Source: JAMXLO01 sp963819855 (lineage in GTDB: Bacteria > Pseudomonadota > Alphaproteobacteria > Acetobacterales > Acetobacteraceae). From it: 64,000 bases of DNA. The notes under the pieces were generated by a model. That model saw only the letters and a program-made list of their open reading frames with translations. It was not told the DNA's origin and made no database searches. This document shows positions 1 to 8,151 of the stretch, in pieces. The DNA lies in contig CAWFYC010000017.1 of the NCBI GenBank assembly GCA_963819855.1, forward strand, positions 27,804 through 91,803, given 5' to 3'. How positions within the stretch are numbered: position 1 is the first letter of the stretch; every line of letters begins with the position of its first letter. The position numbers and the translations under genes are program-made.

Positions 1-1
1 C

Positions 2-778
2 GCCACCAACGCGCGCGACGCCATGCCGCGCGGCGGGGCGCTGCTGATCGATACCCGCAACGGGCGCCTCGATGCGGCCTATGCCGCGGCGCATACCGAC
101 GTGACGCCGGGCGACTATGTGGTGGTAGAGGTCAGCGATTCCGGCACCGGCATGCCGTCAGACATTCTGTTGCGTATCTTCGAGCCGTTCTTCACCACCA
201 AGGAGCAGGGCAAGGGGACGGGGCTCGGCCTATCGATGGTGTTCGGCTTCATGAAGCAGTCCGGCGGACACATCACAGTATACAGCGAACCAGGCAAGGG
301 CACGACGTTTCGGTTGTACCTGCCGCGGATGCAGGATACGACTGCCGCGCAGGAGGATCGGTCGGAGGTGCCGGCATCACGCGGTGGCAGCGAGACGATC
401 CTGGTGGTGGAGGACAATGCCGGCCTGCGCCGCATCGTAGTGCGACAACTGAACGAAGCGGGCTATCGCGTGCTGGAGGCGCCCGACGCCGAGGCGGCGA
501 TGACAATAATCGAATCGTCAGAACCGATTCACCTTTTGCTGACCGATGTGGTGATGCCCGGCGCGATGGACGGGCGCGATCTCGCGCGTGTCGCCACCGC
601 GCGCCGGCCGTCGCTGCGGACCTTGCTCACCTCGGGATTCCCCGATGCGAGGTGGGGCGGGTCCGCGTCCCGCACGGGTAATCGCCTGCTCAGCAAGCCG
701 TACCGCAAGGAGGAGTTGCGCCGCGCAGTGCGCGAGGTACTGGACGAACCCAGATTAGGTACAGCGCCGCCGTCGTGA
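2..778 (+). CDS. Hybrid sensor histidine kinase/response regulator, 3' part only
   Basis: The gene runs in from the left edge, so the sensor and dimerisation (HisKA) parts are missing. What remains is a HATPase_c domain followed by a receiver domain. The ATP-binding N box is the opening TNARDAM. The G1 box is SDSGTGM, the F box is FEPFFTTKEQGKG, and the G2 box is GTGLGLS. After a linker comes a receiver starting ETILVVEDN, with the phospho-acceptor aspartate in LLTDVVMPG and the conserved lysine in LLSKPY. In this family the kinase autophosphorylates upstream of this fragment and passes phosphate to its own receiver. There is no separate output domain, so signalling probably continues to another protein. 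The signal sensed cannot be told from this fragment. Confidence 0.93.
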   Translation, partial: ATNARDAMPRGGALLIDTRNGRLDAAYAAAHTDVTPGDYVVVEVSDSGTGMPSDILLRIFEPFFTTKEQGKGTGLGLSMVFGFMKQSGGHITVYSEPGKGTTFRLYLPRMQDTTAAQEDRSEVPASRGGSETILVVEDNAGLRRIVVRQLNEAGYRVLEAPDAEAAMTIIESSEPIHLLLTDVVMPGAMDGRDLARVATARRPSLRTLLTSGFPDARWGGSASRTGNRLLSKPYRKEELRRAVREVLDEPRLGTAPPS

Positions 779-814
779 TAACGAGCCGTCGCAGCAAGAT
801 CAGGAAGCGGTCCC

Positions 815-1375
815 ATGAGCGATGGTGGCACGGTGCGGATTCTCGGGATTGCCGGCAGTCTGCGGCGCGGCTCGTTCAATGCCGCGCTGCTGCGCCTGGC
901 GCAGGAGCTGGCACCGGCGGGAATGACGATCGAGACCTTCGATATCGCGCCGATCCCGCTGTACAACGAGGACGTGCGTCAGCAGGGTTTTCCCGCTCCG
1001 GTCGAGGATCTGCGCGCGCGCATCAAGGCGACTGACGGGCTGCTGATCGTCACGCCCGAGTACAACTACTCGATACCGGGCGTACTGAAGAACGCGATCG
1101 ATTGGGCATCGCGGCCACCTGAACAGCCGTTCCACGGCAAGCCGATCGGGATCATGGGCGCGAGTGCCGGCGCGATGGGCGGCGGGCGCGCGCAATATCA
1201 TCTGCGGCAATGCTTTATTTTTCTCAACGGGCTGGTGATGAACGGTCCGGAGGTCATGATCCCCGCGGCGCACATGAAGTTCGACGCCGAGGGCAAGCTG
1301 GACGACCAGACCACGCGCGATTTCGTCGCCGCGCACCTGGCCGCATTCAAGGCGTGGGTGCTGCGGTTGAAATAG
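815..1375 (+). CDS. NADPH-dependent FMN reductase (flavodoxin-like quinone/chromate reductase family)
   Basis: This 186-residue protein has the flavodoxin-like fold of the NADPH-dependent FMN reductase family (ChrR/YieF type). The N-terminal phosphate-binding loop is GIAGSLRRGSFN at about residues 10-21. The flavin-binding segment is PEYNYSIPGVLKNAIDWAS at about 76-94, which is diagnostic of the family. Members are cytoplasmic FMN homodimers that reduce quinones, chromate or free flavin with NAD(P)H. A purine-rich stretch (aggaagcgg) precedes the ATG. It converges with the AhpD-like gene with a gap of only 6 bp. The nearby flavin-dependent luciferase-like enzymes would need reduced flavin, so a supply role is possible but inferred. 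Confidence 0.9.
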   Translation: MSDGGTVRILGIAGSLRRGSFNAALLRLAQELAPAGMTIETFDIAPIPLYNEDVRQQGFPAPVEDLRARIKATDGLLIVTPEYNYSIPGVLKNAIDWASRPPEQPFHGKPIGIMGASAGAMGGGRAQYHLRQCFIFLNGLVMNGPEVMIPAAHMKFDAEGKLDDQTTRDFVAAHLAAFKAWVLRLK

Positions 1376-1381
1376 CCGCGG

Positions 1382-1954
1382 TCAGCGCACCGCTGCGTGA
1401 TACTCGCGGTTCGGCATCATGTCGGTGGCCGAGGCCATGCGGTTCGACAGATTGAAGAACGCGACGGTCTCCGACAGATCGAAGATGTCCGGTTCGGTCA
1501 GCCCGGCGTCGCGCAGCGTCGTGCGGTCGGCGTCGTCGATCAGCCAGGGCGTGGTGGTGAGCTTCCAGGAATAGTCCAACATCGCGCGCTGACGCGGATC
1601 GAGTTTCGCGACCCGGTAGTTCAGCGCCATCATTTCGCCGAGTTCGGGATCACCGGACAGCACGCGCACCGCGGCGCCGTGCGCGACCAGGCAGTAATAG
1701 CAGCGGTTGGCCGATGACACGACAACCGCCACCATCTCGCGCTCCAGCTTCGACAGGCCAGAGTCCGACAACATGATTTCGTTGTACATTGCCATGAAGT
1801 TGCGCAGGCGCTGCGGCTTCAGGCTGTAGGCGCTGAACACGTTGGGCACGAAGCCCAGCTTGTCGACGCACTTCTGCCAGATGGTCTTCAGGTCATCGTC
1901 CAGCGTGGCCGGGTCGGGCACGCCGAGTTTGGAGATGTGGTCCGGTTGCGGCAT
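1382..1954 (-). CDS. Carboxymuconolactone decarboxylase/AhpD-like protein (peroxidase-related family)
   Basis: This 190-residue protein belongs to the CMD/AhpD-like peroxidase-related family. The signature is the CxxC plus histidine motif NRCYYCLVAHGAAVR at about residues 83-97, the redox cysteine pair of AhpD-like all-helical proteins. Such proteins act as small cytoplasmic thiol-dependent peroxide reductants, although many members are not characterised. It is the last gene of a leftward cluster with the luciferase-like and alpha/beta-hydrolase genes upstream, about 50 bp from the end of the former. It may protect against peroxide released by flavin monooxygenases, but this is inference from position only. 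The start was taken at the ATG at 1954; no strong ribosome site is visible. Confidence 0.85.
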   Translation of the reverse strand: MPQPDHISKLGVPDPATLDDDLKTIWQKCVDKLGFVPNVFSAYSLKPQRLRNFMAMYNEIMLSDSGLSKLEREMVAVVVSSANRCYYCLVAHGAAVRVLSGDPELGEMMALNYRVAKLDPRQRAMLDYSWKLTTTPWLIDDADRTTLRDAGLTEPDIFDLSETVAFFNLSNRMASATDMMPNREYHAAVR

Positions 1955-2007
1955 GGCGGATCGGCAGGAGCGCTCCGCAGAGTTGGAACGCCCCTACCGG
2001 GAAACCA

Positions 2008-3250
2008 CTATTCCGCCGCCGCGCGCTGCACCGGGATGTCGGTCGAGTAGCGCAGATGCACCGGCGCATTCGCCTCCCACGGATCCTTCAGGCCCAGCTT
2101 CTTGCCGTGTTCCTTCACCGCAGGCATCACCTCCTTCACCAGCAGCTCGATGCAGCGCTGGCGATCGGGGGCGGATACCGTACCGTCGTTGCCCCACAGG
2201 CCCATGATGCCGGGGCGGGTATGCTCGATCAGGTATTTCAGCCGCTCGATCACCTGGTCGGGCGTCCCGGCGACGATCATCGTGTCGTTGACCTGCTCCT
2301 CGAACGTCGGGCTGGCCGCGCGGGTTCTTCGCACGCCCCACTGCGAACTCGACGAAGCCGCGCCGACCGGAAGGCGAGAAGTAGCCCGACGGATTGGCCC
2401 AGACCGGATGTGCGAGACCGGTGAATTCGCCCTGCATCCACATGAACTGCCGCGCGTTCTGCAGCGCCTTTTCTTCGGTGTCCTGCACGTGCACACGGAT
2501 CAGATAGCCGAAATTCTCCGATCCGGCCTCGTAGCCGACGTCCTTCGCGGCCTTGGAATAGGTGTCCCAGATGGTCTTGGTCGCGTCGATCGCGGTGTTC
2601 AGTGCGATGTACGGATAGCGTTGCTGCGCGGTCCAGATCACGGTTTCGCGCGACAGCACCCCAGGTATCCACACGCGTGGATACGGCTTCTGCAGCGGCA
2701 CCGCCCACGGGTTCACCACGCGATGCTGGTAGTGCGTGCCCTCCCAGCGGAACGGGCCGGGCTCGGTCCAGATCTTGGTGATGAGGTCATGCGCCTCGAC
2801 GAAGCGTTCCCGGTTGTAGGCGGGGTTCACCCCGTTGGCCAACTGCTCCTGTCCGCCGCCGCGCACGAAGCCCGACACCACCCGGCCTTTCGAGATCATG
2901 TCGATCATCGCGATCTCTTCGGCGAGCTGCACCGGATTGTCCGACAGCGGCAGCGGGTTGCCGAGGAACACGATCTTTGCCCGTTTGGTCACCGCCGCGA
3001 GGATGGCGCCGAACATGTTGGTCCGGGCCTGCATGCAGAACGGAGCGTTGTGGTGCTCGTTCAGCATGATGCCGTCGACACCCCATTCGTCGGCCATGAT
3101 GTATTCTTCGAGGAACTCGTTGTACAGCCGGCTCCCCGCCACCGAATCATAGTGGCTGTTGGAGAATGTCAGCGCGGTCGCGCCGTATTTCAGCCCCTCC
3201 TTCGCATCGTAGGCGGCCATCGGCTGTTCGGTGAAGTACATCAGGTGCAT
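2008..3250 (-). pseudogene. Luciferase-like (LLM class) flavin-dependent monooxygenase, frameshifted
   Basis: The gene encodes a bacterial-luciferase-like monooxygenase of about 413 residues once one base is removed. The N-terminal frame gives a normal LLM TIM barrel: MHLMYFTEQPM start, IMLNEHHNAPFC (flavin/substrate region), a VVSGFVRGGGQEQL loop and PRVWIPGVLSRETV. It loses homology after GFVEFAVG. The natural C-terminus (TFEEQVNDTMIVAGTPDQV onwards, ending VQRAAAE) continues in another frame. Deleting one C from the CCCC run at 2336-2339 joins them without a gap. The family uses reduced FMN (sometimes F420) and O2 to oxidise carbonyl or hydrocarbon substrates. It starts 13 bp after the alpha/beta hydrolase and probably forms an operon with it. 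Either a real null mutation or, more likely, a sequence error. Confidence 0.85.
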
Positions 3251-3262
3251 GGCATGCTTCCT

Positions 3263-4048
3263 TCAGTTCGCATTGACGAACGTCGAGACGAGCCTCGCCA
3301 GCTCGTCCGGCTTTTCCATATCGACATAGTGCCCGCAGGCGGACACGGTCTCCAGCCGTGCGCTGTGCAGCGCCTTCACGTAGGCATCGCCGGCGCTCTT
3401 CGGCACATGCTTGTCGTCGTCGCCCCATACCACCAGCGCAGGCGCTTTCACGCCGCCCAGCAGGTGCGGCAGGGTCTGGCTGTACATGTATGGCTTCCAG
3501 GCGGTGCGGAACACCATCTCGCGGCAGATGTCCCACTGCTCGAGCTGGTCCGTCGATACATCGCCGTAGATGCGCGTGAAGGCCGCCTGATCGTGGAAGC
3601 CGGCCTGCGGATAATCGAGATACGACACGATCGCCTGATCGGCGATGTCGCCCTGCGGCGGCTTGATCCCCATCGCGCCGACCAGCACAAGTTTGCGATA
3701 TGCGGTCGGCGACTGGCTGGCCATCTCGGCCGCGATCCAGCCGCCGAATCCCAGCCCCACCAGCGACACGTCGCTCAGTCCGAGATCGCCCAGCAGCCAA
3801 CTGTGAATCGCGGCGATGTCGCGCACGCTGCGCAGCCATTGCGGCCGCTCCGACTTGCCCCAGCCGGGATGGTGCGGCACCAGCACGTCGAAGCTCCGCG
3901 CCAGCGTGTCGTAGAATGACAGGCGATCGGGCGTGCCGATGTCGTGGTGCAGTACCAGCACCGGCCGGCCGCTGCCGCCGCGCGTCAGGTGCAGCTTGCT
4001 CCCGGCGATGGTGGGTGTGGTCTCGTTCCAGGTCACGCTGCCCGACAT
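3263..4048 (-). CDS. Alpha/beta-fold hydrolase lacking the usual nucleophilic serine
   Basis: A 261-residue alpha/beta hydrolase. The oxyanion/strand region is LVLHHDIGTPD with HPGWGKSERP after it. The acid residue lies in VVWGDDDKHVP and the histidine in SACGHYVDMEKPDE, all in family order. At the nucleophile elbow, where GxSxG is expected, the sequence is VGLGFGGW, so glycine stands where serine should be. It may therefore use another residue, be a lyase or oxygenase-like member, or be a non-catalytic binding protein. The start at 4048 is chosen because AAGGGGGA lies just upstream; an earlier GTG in frame lacks such a site. It is probably co-transcribed with the luciferase-like gene 12 bp downstream. 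Confidence 0.82.
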   Translation of the reverse strand: MSGSVTWNETTPTIAGSKLHLTRGGSGRPVLVLHHDIGTPDRLSFYDTLARSFDVLVPHHPGWGKSERPQWLRSVRDIAAIHSWLLGDLGLSDVSLVGLGFGGWIAAEMASQSPTAYRKLVLVGAMGIKPPQGDIADQAIVSYLDYPQAGFHDQAAFTRIYGDVSTDQLEQWDICREMVFRTAWKPYMYSQTLPHLLGGVKAPALVVWGDDDKHVPKSAGDAYVKALHSARLETVSACGHYVDMEKPDELARLVSTFVNAN

Positions 4049-4156
4049 CCGTTCCCCCTTCGGCACTTTGCATCCCGAGGATACTCACCGGTAGCCTCGC
4101 TTGTCCAATCGCGTGCCTGTGCGATAAAGCGACAGGCGCGAGGGGGAGACACGGCA

Positions 4157-4918
4157 ATGCCCAGTCTGGCCGGAAAGGTTGCAATCGTAACGGGTGCCAG
4201 CCGCGGCATCGGCGCCGCCGCCGCGCTTGCACTGGGCGAGGCCGGCGCGTCAGTCGTTCTGGCGGCGCGTAACGGGAAGCAGGCAGACGCGAACGCGCGG
4301 CGGATCTGTGAAGTGGGCGGCAAGGCTTTTGCGGTGGAATGCGATGTCTCCGACTACCACGCCTGCCAGCGCCTGGCGCACGAGACCGCGCTGCGCTTCG
4401 GCCCACCCGATGTGCTGGTGAACAACGCCGGCGTGATCGAGCCGATCGGCACGGTCCTCTCCGGCGAACCCGAAGCGTGGGCGCGCAGCATCGAGATCAA
4501 CCTGACCGGCGCCTATTACGCGATCCGCGCGGTGCTGCCTGGTATGATCGAGCGCGGTCGCGGTGACATCATCAATGTTTCGTCCGGCGCCGCGCTGCGC
4601 CCGCAGGAAGGCTGGAGCGCATACTGCGCCGGCAAGGCGGGGCTGGCGATGCTGACGCGGTCAATCGATCTGGAGCACCGTGCCTCCGGCATTCGCGTGT
4701 TCGGCTTCCAGCCCGGCACGACGGACACCGACATGCAGGTGACGATACGCGCCTCGGGCATCAACCCGGTCAGCAAGATTCCGCGCGAGCAACTGACGCC
4801 GGTCGCGCATCCCGCACGTGCCATCGTGTATCTGTGCACCAATGAAGCGGATGATCTCGCCGGCAAGGAATTCAGCCTGCGCGACGAGGATTTCCGTCGC
4901 CGCATCGGTCTCGGCTGA
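4157..4918 (+). CDS. SDR-family oxidoreductase
   Basis: A 253-residue classical short-chain dehydrogenase/reductase. The Rossmann glycine motif is TGASRGIG near residues 12-19, NNAG follows at about 90-93, the catalytic serine is in NVSSGAA, and the catalytic pair is YCAGK (YxxxK) at about 153-157. These cytoplasmic enzymes use NAD(P)H for alcohol/carbonyl interconversion; the substrate cannot be predicted. The reading frame extends upstream, but the start at 4157 fits the family length and follows agggggaga. It diverges from the alpha/beta hydrolase gene with 108 bp between them and converges with the second luciferase-like gene. Confidence 0.92.
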   Translation: MPSLAGKVAIVTGASRGIGAAAALALGEAGASVVLAARNGKQADANARRICEVGGKAFAVECDVSDYHACQRLAHETALRFGPPDVLVNNAGVIEPIGTVLSGEPEAWARSIEINLTGAYYAIRAVLPGMIERGRGDIINVSSGAALRPQEGWSAYCAGKAGLAMLTRSIDLEHRASGIRVFGFQPGTTDTDMQVTIRASGINPVSKIPREQLTPVAHPARAIVYLCTNEADDLAGKEFSLRDEDFRRRIGLG

Positions 4919-4958
4919 CGGGCGACTTTCATTGCTTTGCCGACGGTGCGGCCGTTGG

Positions 4959-6023
4959 CTACAGCCTCGCCATCACCAGCCGAGCAAAGTCCTCCGCGAG
5001 CCGCCACTTGCCCGGGTTGCCGGTCGCGAAGGTAAGCTCCCGCAGGCCGTCCCGTTCGAGTTCGCGGATGCGCTCGATCAGTTCGTCCGGTGCGCCCACC
5101 AGGCAGGTATCACGAATCAGTTGCGCGTCGATCAGTTCCGCTTCGCCAGGGTGCAGCTTCGTGTAATGGAATTCGTGCGTACGGAAGTGCCGATGCTCGG
5201 GCGGCGTCTGCTCGACCAGCGCACAGTACGGCCTCCAGATGCGCGACAGGAACGGCGGTGGGTCGATGCGACCCCGCTGCACATCATCGTAGAAGTAGCC
5301 CACGCTCGCCATCACGTTCGGACCGAGCGCCGCCTTGACGCGATCGGAGTCCGTTGCCTCGCCCGGCTGCAGCACCGCGCCCGAGGTCAGCGCCGCGGTG
5401 TGGAAATCGGCAAGGTCGCGATCGATCCGGCTCGCGCCTTGACGGGCATGGCTCAGCGCCTCGGTCACCGGCACGCCACGTGGCGGGATCGCGAACACCA
5501 GACCGTCGCCGTGTTCACCGGCCAACCCCATGGCGCGCGGTCCAAACCCAGAGACATAGAGCGGGATCCTGGGCTCCAGGTTCATGTATTTGAACTCGTG
5601 CATCAACATGGCGATCGGCCGCGTCACGCCGTTGAAAGTGTAGTCCACCACCTCGCCGCGCAGCAGCGCCGACAGCACCCGCAGATACTCCGCGAAGTCG
5701 GCCATCTTCATCGGCCGCTGACCCATGCTGCGCATCGCGGTGTGGCCGGTGCCGATCCCGAGAAACACGCGGCCTGGCGCCAGCCGGTTCAGCGTCGCCA
5801 TTGCCGCCACCTGCACCGGCGGAATGCGGGTGCCGCAGATCGCCGTGCCGGGGCCGATGCGCAGCCGGGTTGTCTGCCGCGCGGCGAGCGCGAGCACCGC
5901 GTAGCAGTCGGAGAACAGCATCTGGCTGTCGGTCACCCAAACCGAGTCGTAGCCAAGCGCCTCGGCGTGGCTGAAGAAGCCGATCTCGTCGATATCCGCC
6001 ATCACGGTGAAGCCGAATTTCAT
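4959..6023 (-). CDS. LLM-class flavin/F420-dependent oxidoreductase
   Basis: A 354-residue luciferase-like enzyme, complete and in one frame. Family features are MKFGFTVMADIDE at the N-terminus, SVWVTDSQMLF, and the loop LGIGTGHTAMRSMG that resembles methylene-tetrahydromethanopterin reductase-type LLM proteins. IPLYVSGFGPRAM and the C-terminal LVGAPDELIERI also match. The cofactor (FMNH2 or F420H2) is not decided by sequence alone. The start at 6023 was chosen because AGGAGA precedes it; an upstream in-frame start would add 10 residues and lacks this. It begins 11 bp after the stop of the EmrB-type exporter, so marR, exporter and this enzyme may be one transcript under MarR control. Confidence 0.9.
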   Translation of the reverse strand: MKFGFTVMADIDEIGFFSHAEALGYDSVWVTDSQMLFSDCYAVLALAARQTTRLRIGPGTAICGTRIPPVQVAAMATLNRLAPGRVFLGIGTGHTAMRSMGQRPMKMADFAEYLRVLSALLRGEVVDYTFNGVTRPIAMLMHEFKYMNLEPRIPLYVSGFGPRAMGLAGEHGDGLVFAIPPRGVPVTEALSHARQGASRIDRDLADFHTAALTSGAVLQPGEATDSDRVKAALGPNVMASVGYFYDDVQRGRIDPPPFLSRIWRPYCALVEQTPPEHRHFRTHEFHYTKLHPGEAELIDAQLIRDTCLVGAPDELIERIRELERDGLRELTFATGNPGKWRLAEDFARLVMARL

Positions 6024-6033
6024 CGATGCTCTC

Positions 6034-7569
6034 CTATTGCGCGGGCGAGCCACGCGTCAGCAGCAGAAGCGGCGTCACGATGATGGCAAGGACGAGCATC
6101 AGTTTGAAGTCGTCGACGTAGGCTATGATCGCAGCCTGCCGCGTCACTTCCTGGTTCAGCATAGCCAGGCCGTGCGTCGACCCCGGGTTCCACCACCGCG
6201 CGGCGGCTCCCGCCTCCAGGGCGCGGTTGAACGGATTCACATCCGCGGCGATGAGCGCGTGATTGACCTGGGTATTGATCTGCAGCAGCGCCCCGGTGAT
6301 GGAGATGCCGATGGCGCTGCCGAGATTGCGCATCAGGCTGTAGATGCTGGCGGCCTCGGTCCTGATCGCTGACGGCAGCGTCGCGAAGGCGATGATGTTG
6401 ATCGGAATGGCAAGGAAGCCGATGCTGAGACCCTGGACGAAGCCGACGGTGACCACGTTCCATTCCGAAATATCCGGGGTCCACAGCGTCATCTCGTGCA
6501 GCGCATAGGCGCCGATCATGAAACCACTGCCGACCAGGAGGCGCGCGCTGACCTTGCCGATCACCCGGCCGCAGATCAGCGCGGCGACCATCAGGCCGGC
6601 ACCGCGCGGCGCCAGCACCACGCCGGCGGTGAGCACGGGATAGTTCATCAGCGTCTGAAGAAACGGCGCGAGCAACGCCAGCGACGCATACATGATCAAT
6701 CCCATGATGGCGTAGAGCACGGCGCCGACGGTAAAGTTCCGGTCGGCGAACAGCTTCGGCGACAGGAACGGTCTTGGCGCCAGGAAGAACTGAACCAGAA
6801 AGATGTAGAAACTGACGCCCGCGATGCAGGCTTCCAGGATGATCTCGCGGGAGCTGAACCAGTCCAGCGTTTCGCCGCGGTCCAACATCATCTGGAATGT
6901 GCCGATCGCCAAACTCAACGCGCCGAATCCGATCCAGTCGAATTTGATCGACCGCCCGAATGAACTTTCCTTCAGGAAGGTCAACAGACCGATCGCGGTT
7001 AGCACGCCGAACGGTACGTTGATGTAGAACACCCACCGCCAACTGTAGTTTTCGGTGAGCCATCCGCCGAGGATGGGGCCGCAGATCGGCCCCATCATCA
7101 CGCCCATGGTCCACAGGCCCATGGCGCGTGCCCGCTGCTCCGGTGGATAGAGTTCGTACATCACCGACTGCGACAGTGGCACCAGCGCGGCGCCGAACAC
7201 GCCTTGCAGTACCCGGAAGATCACGATCTGGCTCAACGACTGCGCGAGGCCGCACAGCGCGGAGGCAATGGTGAAGCCGACGACGGCGGTGACGAACAAC
7301 CGGGTGCGGCCGAACCGCGCGGCCAGGAAGCCGGTGGGCGCGGTCATGATCGCTGCCGCGATGATGTAGCTGGTCAGCACCCAGTTGATCTCTTCCTGGC
7401 TGGCCGACATCGTGCCCTGCATATAGGGCAGTGCCACATTGGCGATGGTGCTGTCGAGCGACTGCATCAGCGTCGCCAGTACGGTGCAGATCGTCACCAG
7501 CATGCGGTTCGCCGGACGTGCGAAGGCCGGAGGCGGCAGCGTGGTCGTGCTCGCGCCGGACGCGCTCAC
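6034..7569 (-). CDS. DHA2-family (EmrB/QacA) MFS drug exporter
   Basis: A 511-residue inner-membrane protein of the 14-helix drug:H+ antiporter family. The motif-1-like loop is GFLAARFGRTRLFV after helix 2 and the N-terminal family motif LMQSLDSTIANVALP is present. Motif C (antiporter) is read as GVMMGPICGPILGGW in helix 5, followed by WRWVFYINVPFG, typical of EmrB. Exporters of this type usually work with an EmrA-type membrane-fusion partner, and none is encoded here. The start overlaps the end of the marR gene by 4 bp, so the two are translationally coupled. Control by that MarR protein is strongly suggested. Confidence 0.94.
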   Translation of the reverse strand: MSASGASTTTLPPPAFARPANRMLVTICTVLATLMQSLDSTIANVALPYMQGTMSASQEEINWVLTSYIIAAAIMTAPTGFLAARFGRTRLFVTAVVGFTIASALCGLAQSLSQIVIFRVLQGVFGAALVPLSQSVMYELYPPEQRARAMGLWTMGVMMGPICGPILGGWLTENYSWRWVFYINVPFGVLTAIGLLTFLKESSFGRSIKFDWIGFGALSLAIGTFQMMLDRGETLDWFSSREIILEACIAGVSFYIFLVQFFLAPRPFLSPKLFADRNFTVGAVLYAIMGLIMYASLALLAPFLQTLMNYPVLTAGVVLAPRGAGLMVAALICGRVIGKVSARLLVGSGFMIGAYALHEMTLWTPDISEWNVVTVGFVQGLSIGFLAIPINIIAFATLPSAIRTEAASIYSLMRNLGSAIGISITGALLQINTQVNHALIAADVNPFNRALEAGAAARWWNPGSTHGLAMLNQEVTRQAAIIAYVDDFKLMLVLAIIVTPLLLLTRGSPAQ

Positions 7570-8021
7570 CCGTCCTTGTCCTGCTTCGCCAAATTCAGGC
7601 AGATCGCCTCCAGCACGCCGGTGGCGACCTCGAGTTCGTCATCGGACACTCCGGTGAGAGCGGCGTTGCGCACCTCGCGCGAGACGGCCTCCACCTGCTC
7701 GACGATCGACAGTCCACGCCTGGTCGGAACGATGATCCTGGCCCTGCGGTCACCGTCCTCTTCGCGGCGCTCGACCAGTTCGGACGCCTCGAGTGCATCC
7801 AGCAGACGCACGATCGAGGAGCCGTCCAGTGCCAGCGCCGCCGCGAGATCCTTCTGGCGCATCGGCACCGGTGCGCGGGCGAGATAAATCAACGGCAGCC
7901 AGGTGGCCTCGGTGAGGCCGAACGGCTGCAGGCGGCGGTCGACGGTGCGCCGCCATTGCCGGGCGGCGCGGGCCACCAGGGGCGCGAAGCCATCGCGAAA
8001 CTGCTGCCGGCGCTTCTGCAT
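7566..8021 (-). CDS. MarR-family transcriptional regulator
   Basis: A 151-residue winged-helix regulator. The DNA-binding part runs from LTEATWLPLIYLARA through MRQKDLAAALALDGSSIVRLLDALEA to the wing VERREEDGDRRARIIVPT, which matches MarR proteins. The start at 8021 (MQKRRQQF) fits family length; the open frame continues upstream over the promoter region and is not credible there. Members are homodimers that repress adjacent transport genes until a small phenolic or toxic ligand binds. The gene heads the operon with the EmrB-type exporter, and a near-perfect palindrome sits just upstream of its start. Confidence 0.92.
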   Translation of the reverse strand: MQKRRQQFRDGFAPLVARAARQWRRTVDRRLQPFGLTEATWLPLIYLARAPVPMRQKDLAAALALDGSSIVRLLDALEASELVERREEDGDRRARIIVPTRRGLSIVEQVEAVSREVRNAALTGVSDDELEVATGVLEAICLNLAKQDKDG

Positions 8022-8036
8022 GGCACCACCAGATCG

Positions 8037-8063
8037 ATGGTATGCCAATATATGGCATGTCAT
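8037..8063. promoter_or_regulatory. Probable MarR operator (palindrome)
   Basis: ATGCCAATATATGGCAT at 8042-8058 has 6-bp perfect arms (ATGCCA/TGGCAT) around a 5-bp AT-rich centre. Further ATG/CAT arms lie 2 bp outside on both sides. It is 16 bp upstream of the marR start and about 90 bp upstream of the glutathione synthetase start. Size, AT-rich centre and position are typical of autoregulated MarR operators. Binding is inferred, not shown. Confidence 0.7.
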
Positions 8064-8151
8064 GTATCTTCGCAAGCGTTCCCGTGGTCCGTGGTCCTTG
8101 GCCTGCTCCGTGTTAGCATCCTGCCTGGAAATGGCCGGACAGGGGATCGCC

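Noticed and set aside
2102..3919. 605-residue plus-strand open frame
   Set aside because: Antisense to the luciferase-like and hydrolase genes, no homology or ribosome site; caused by high GC.
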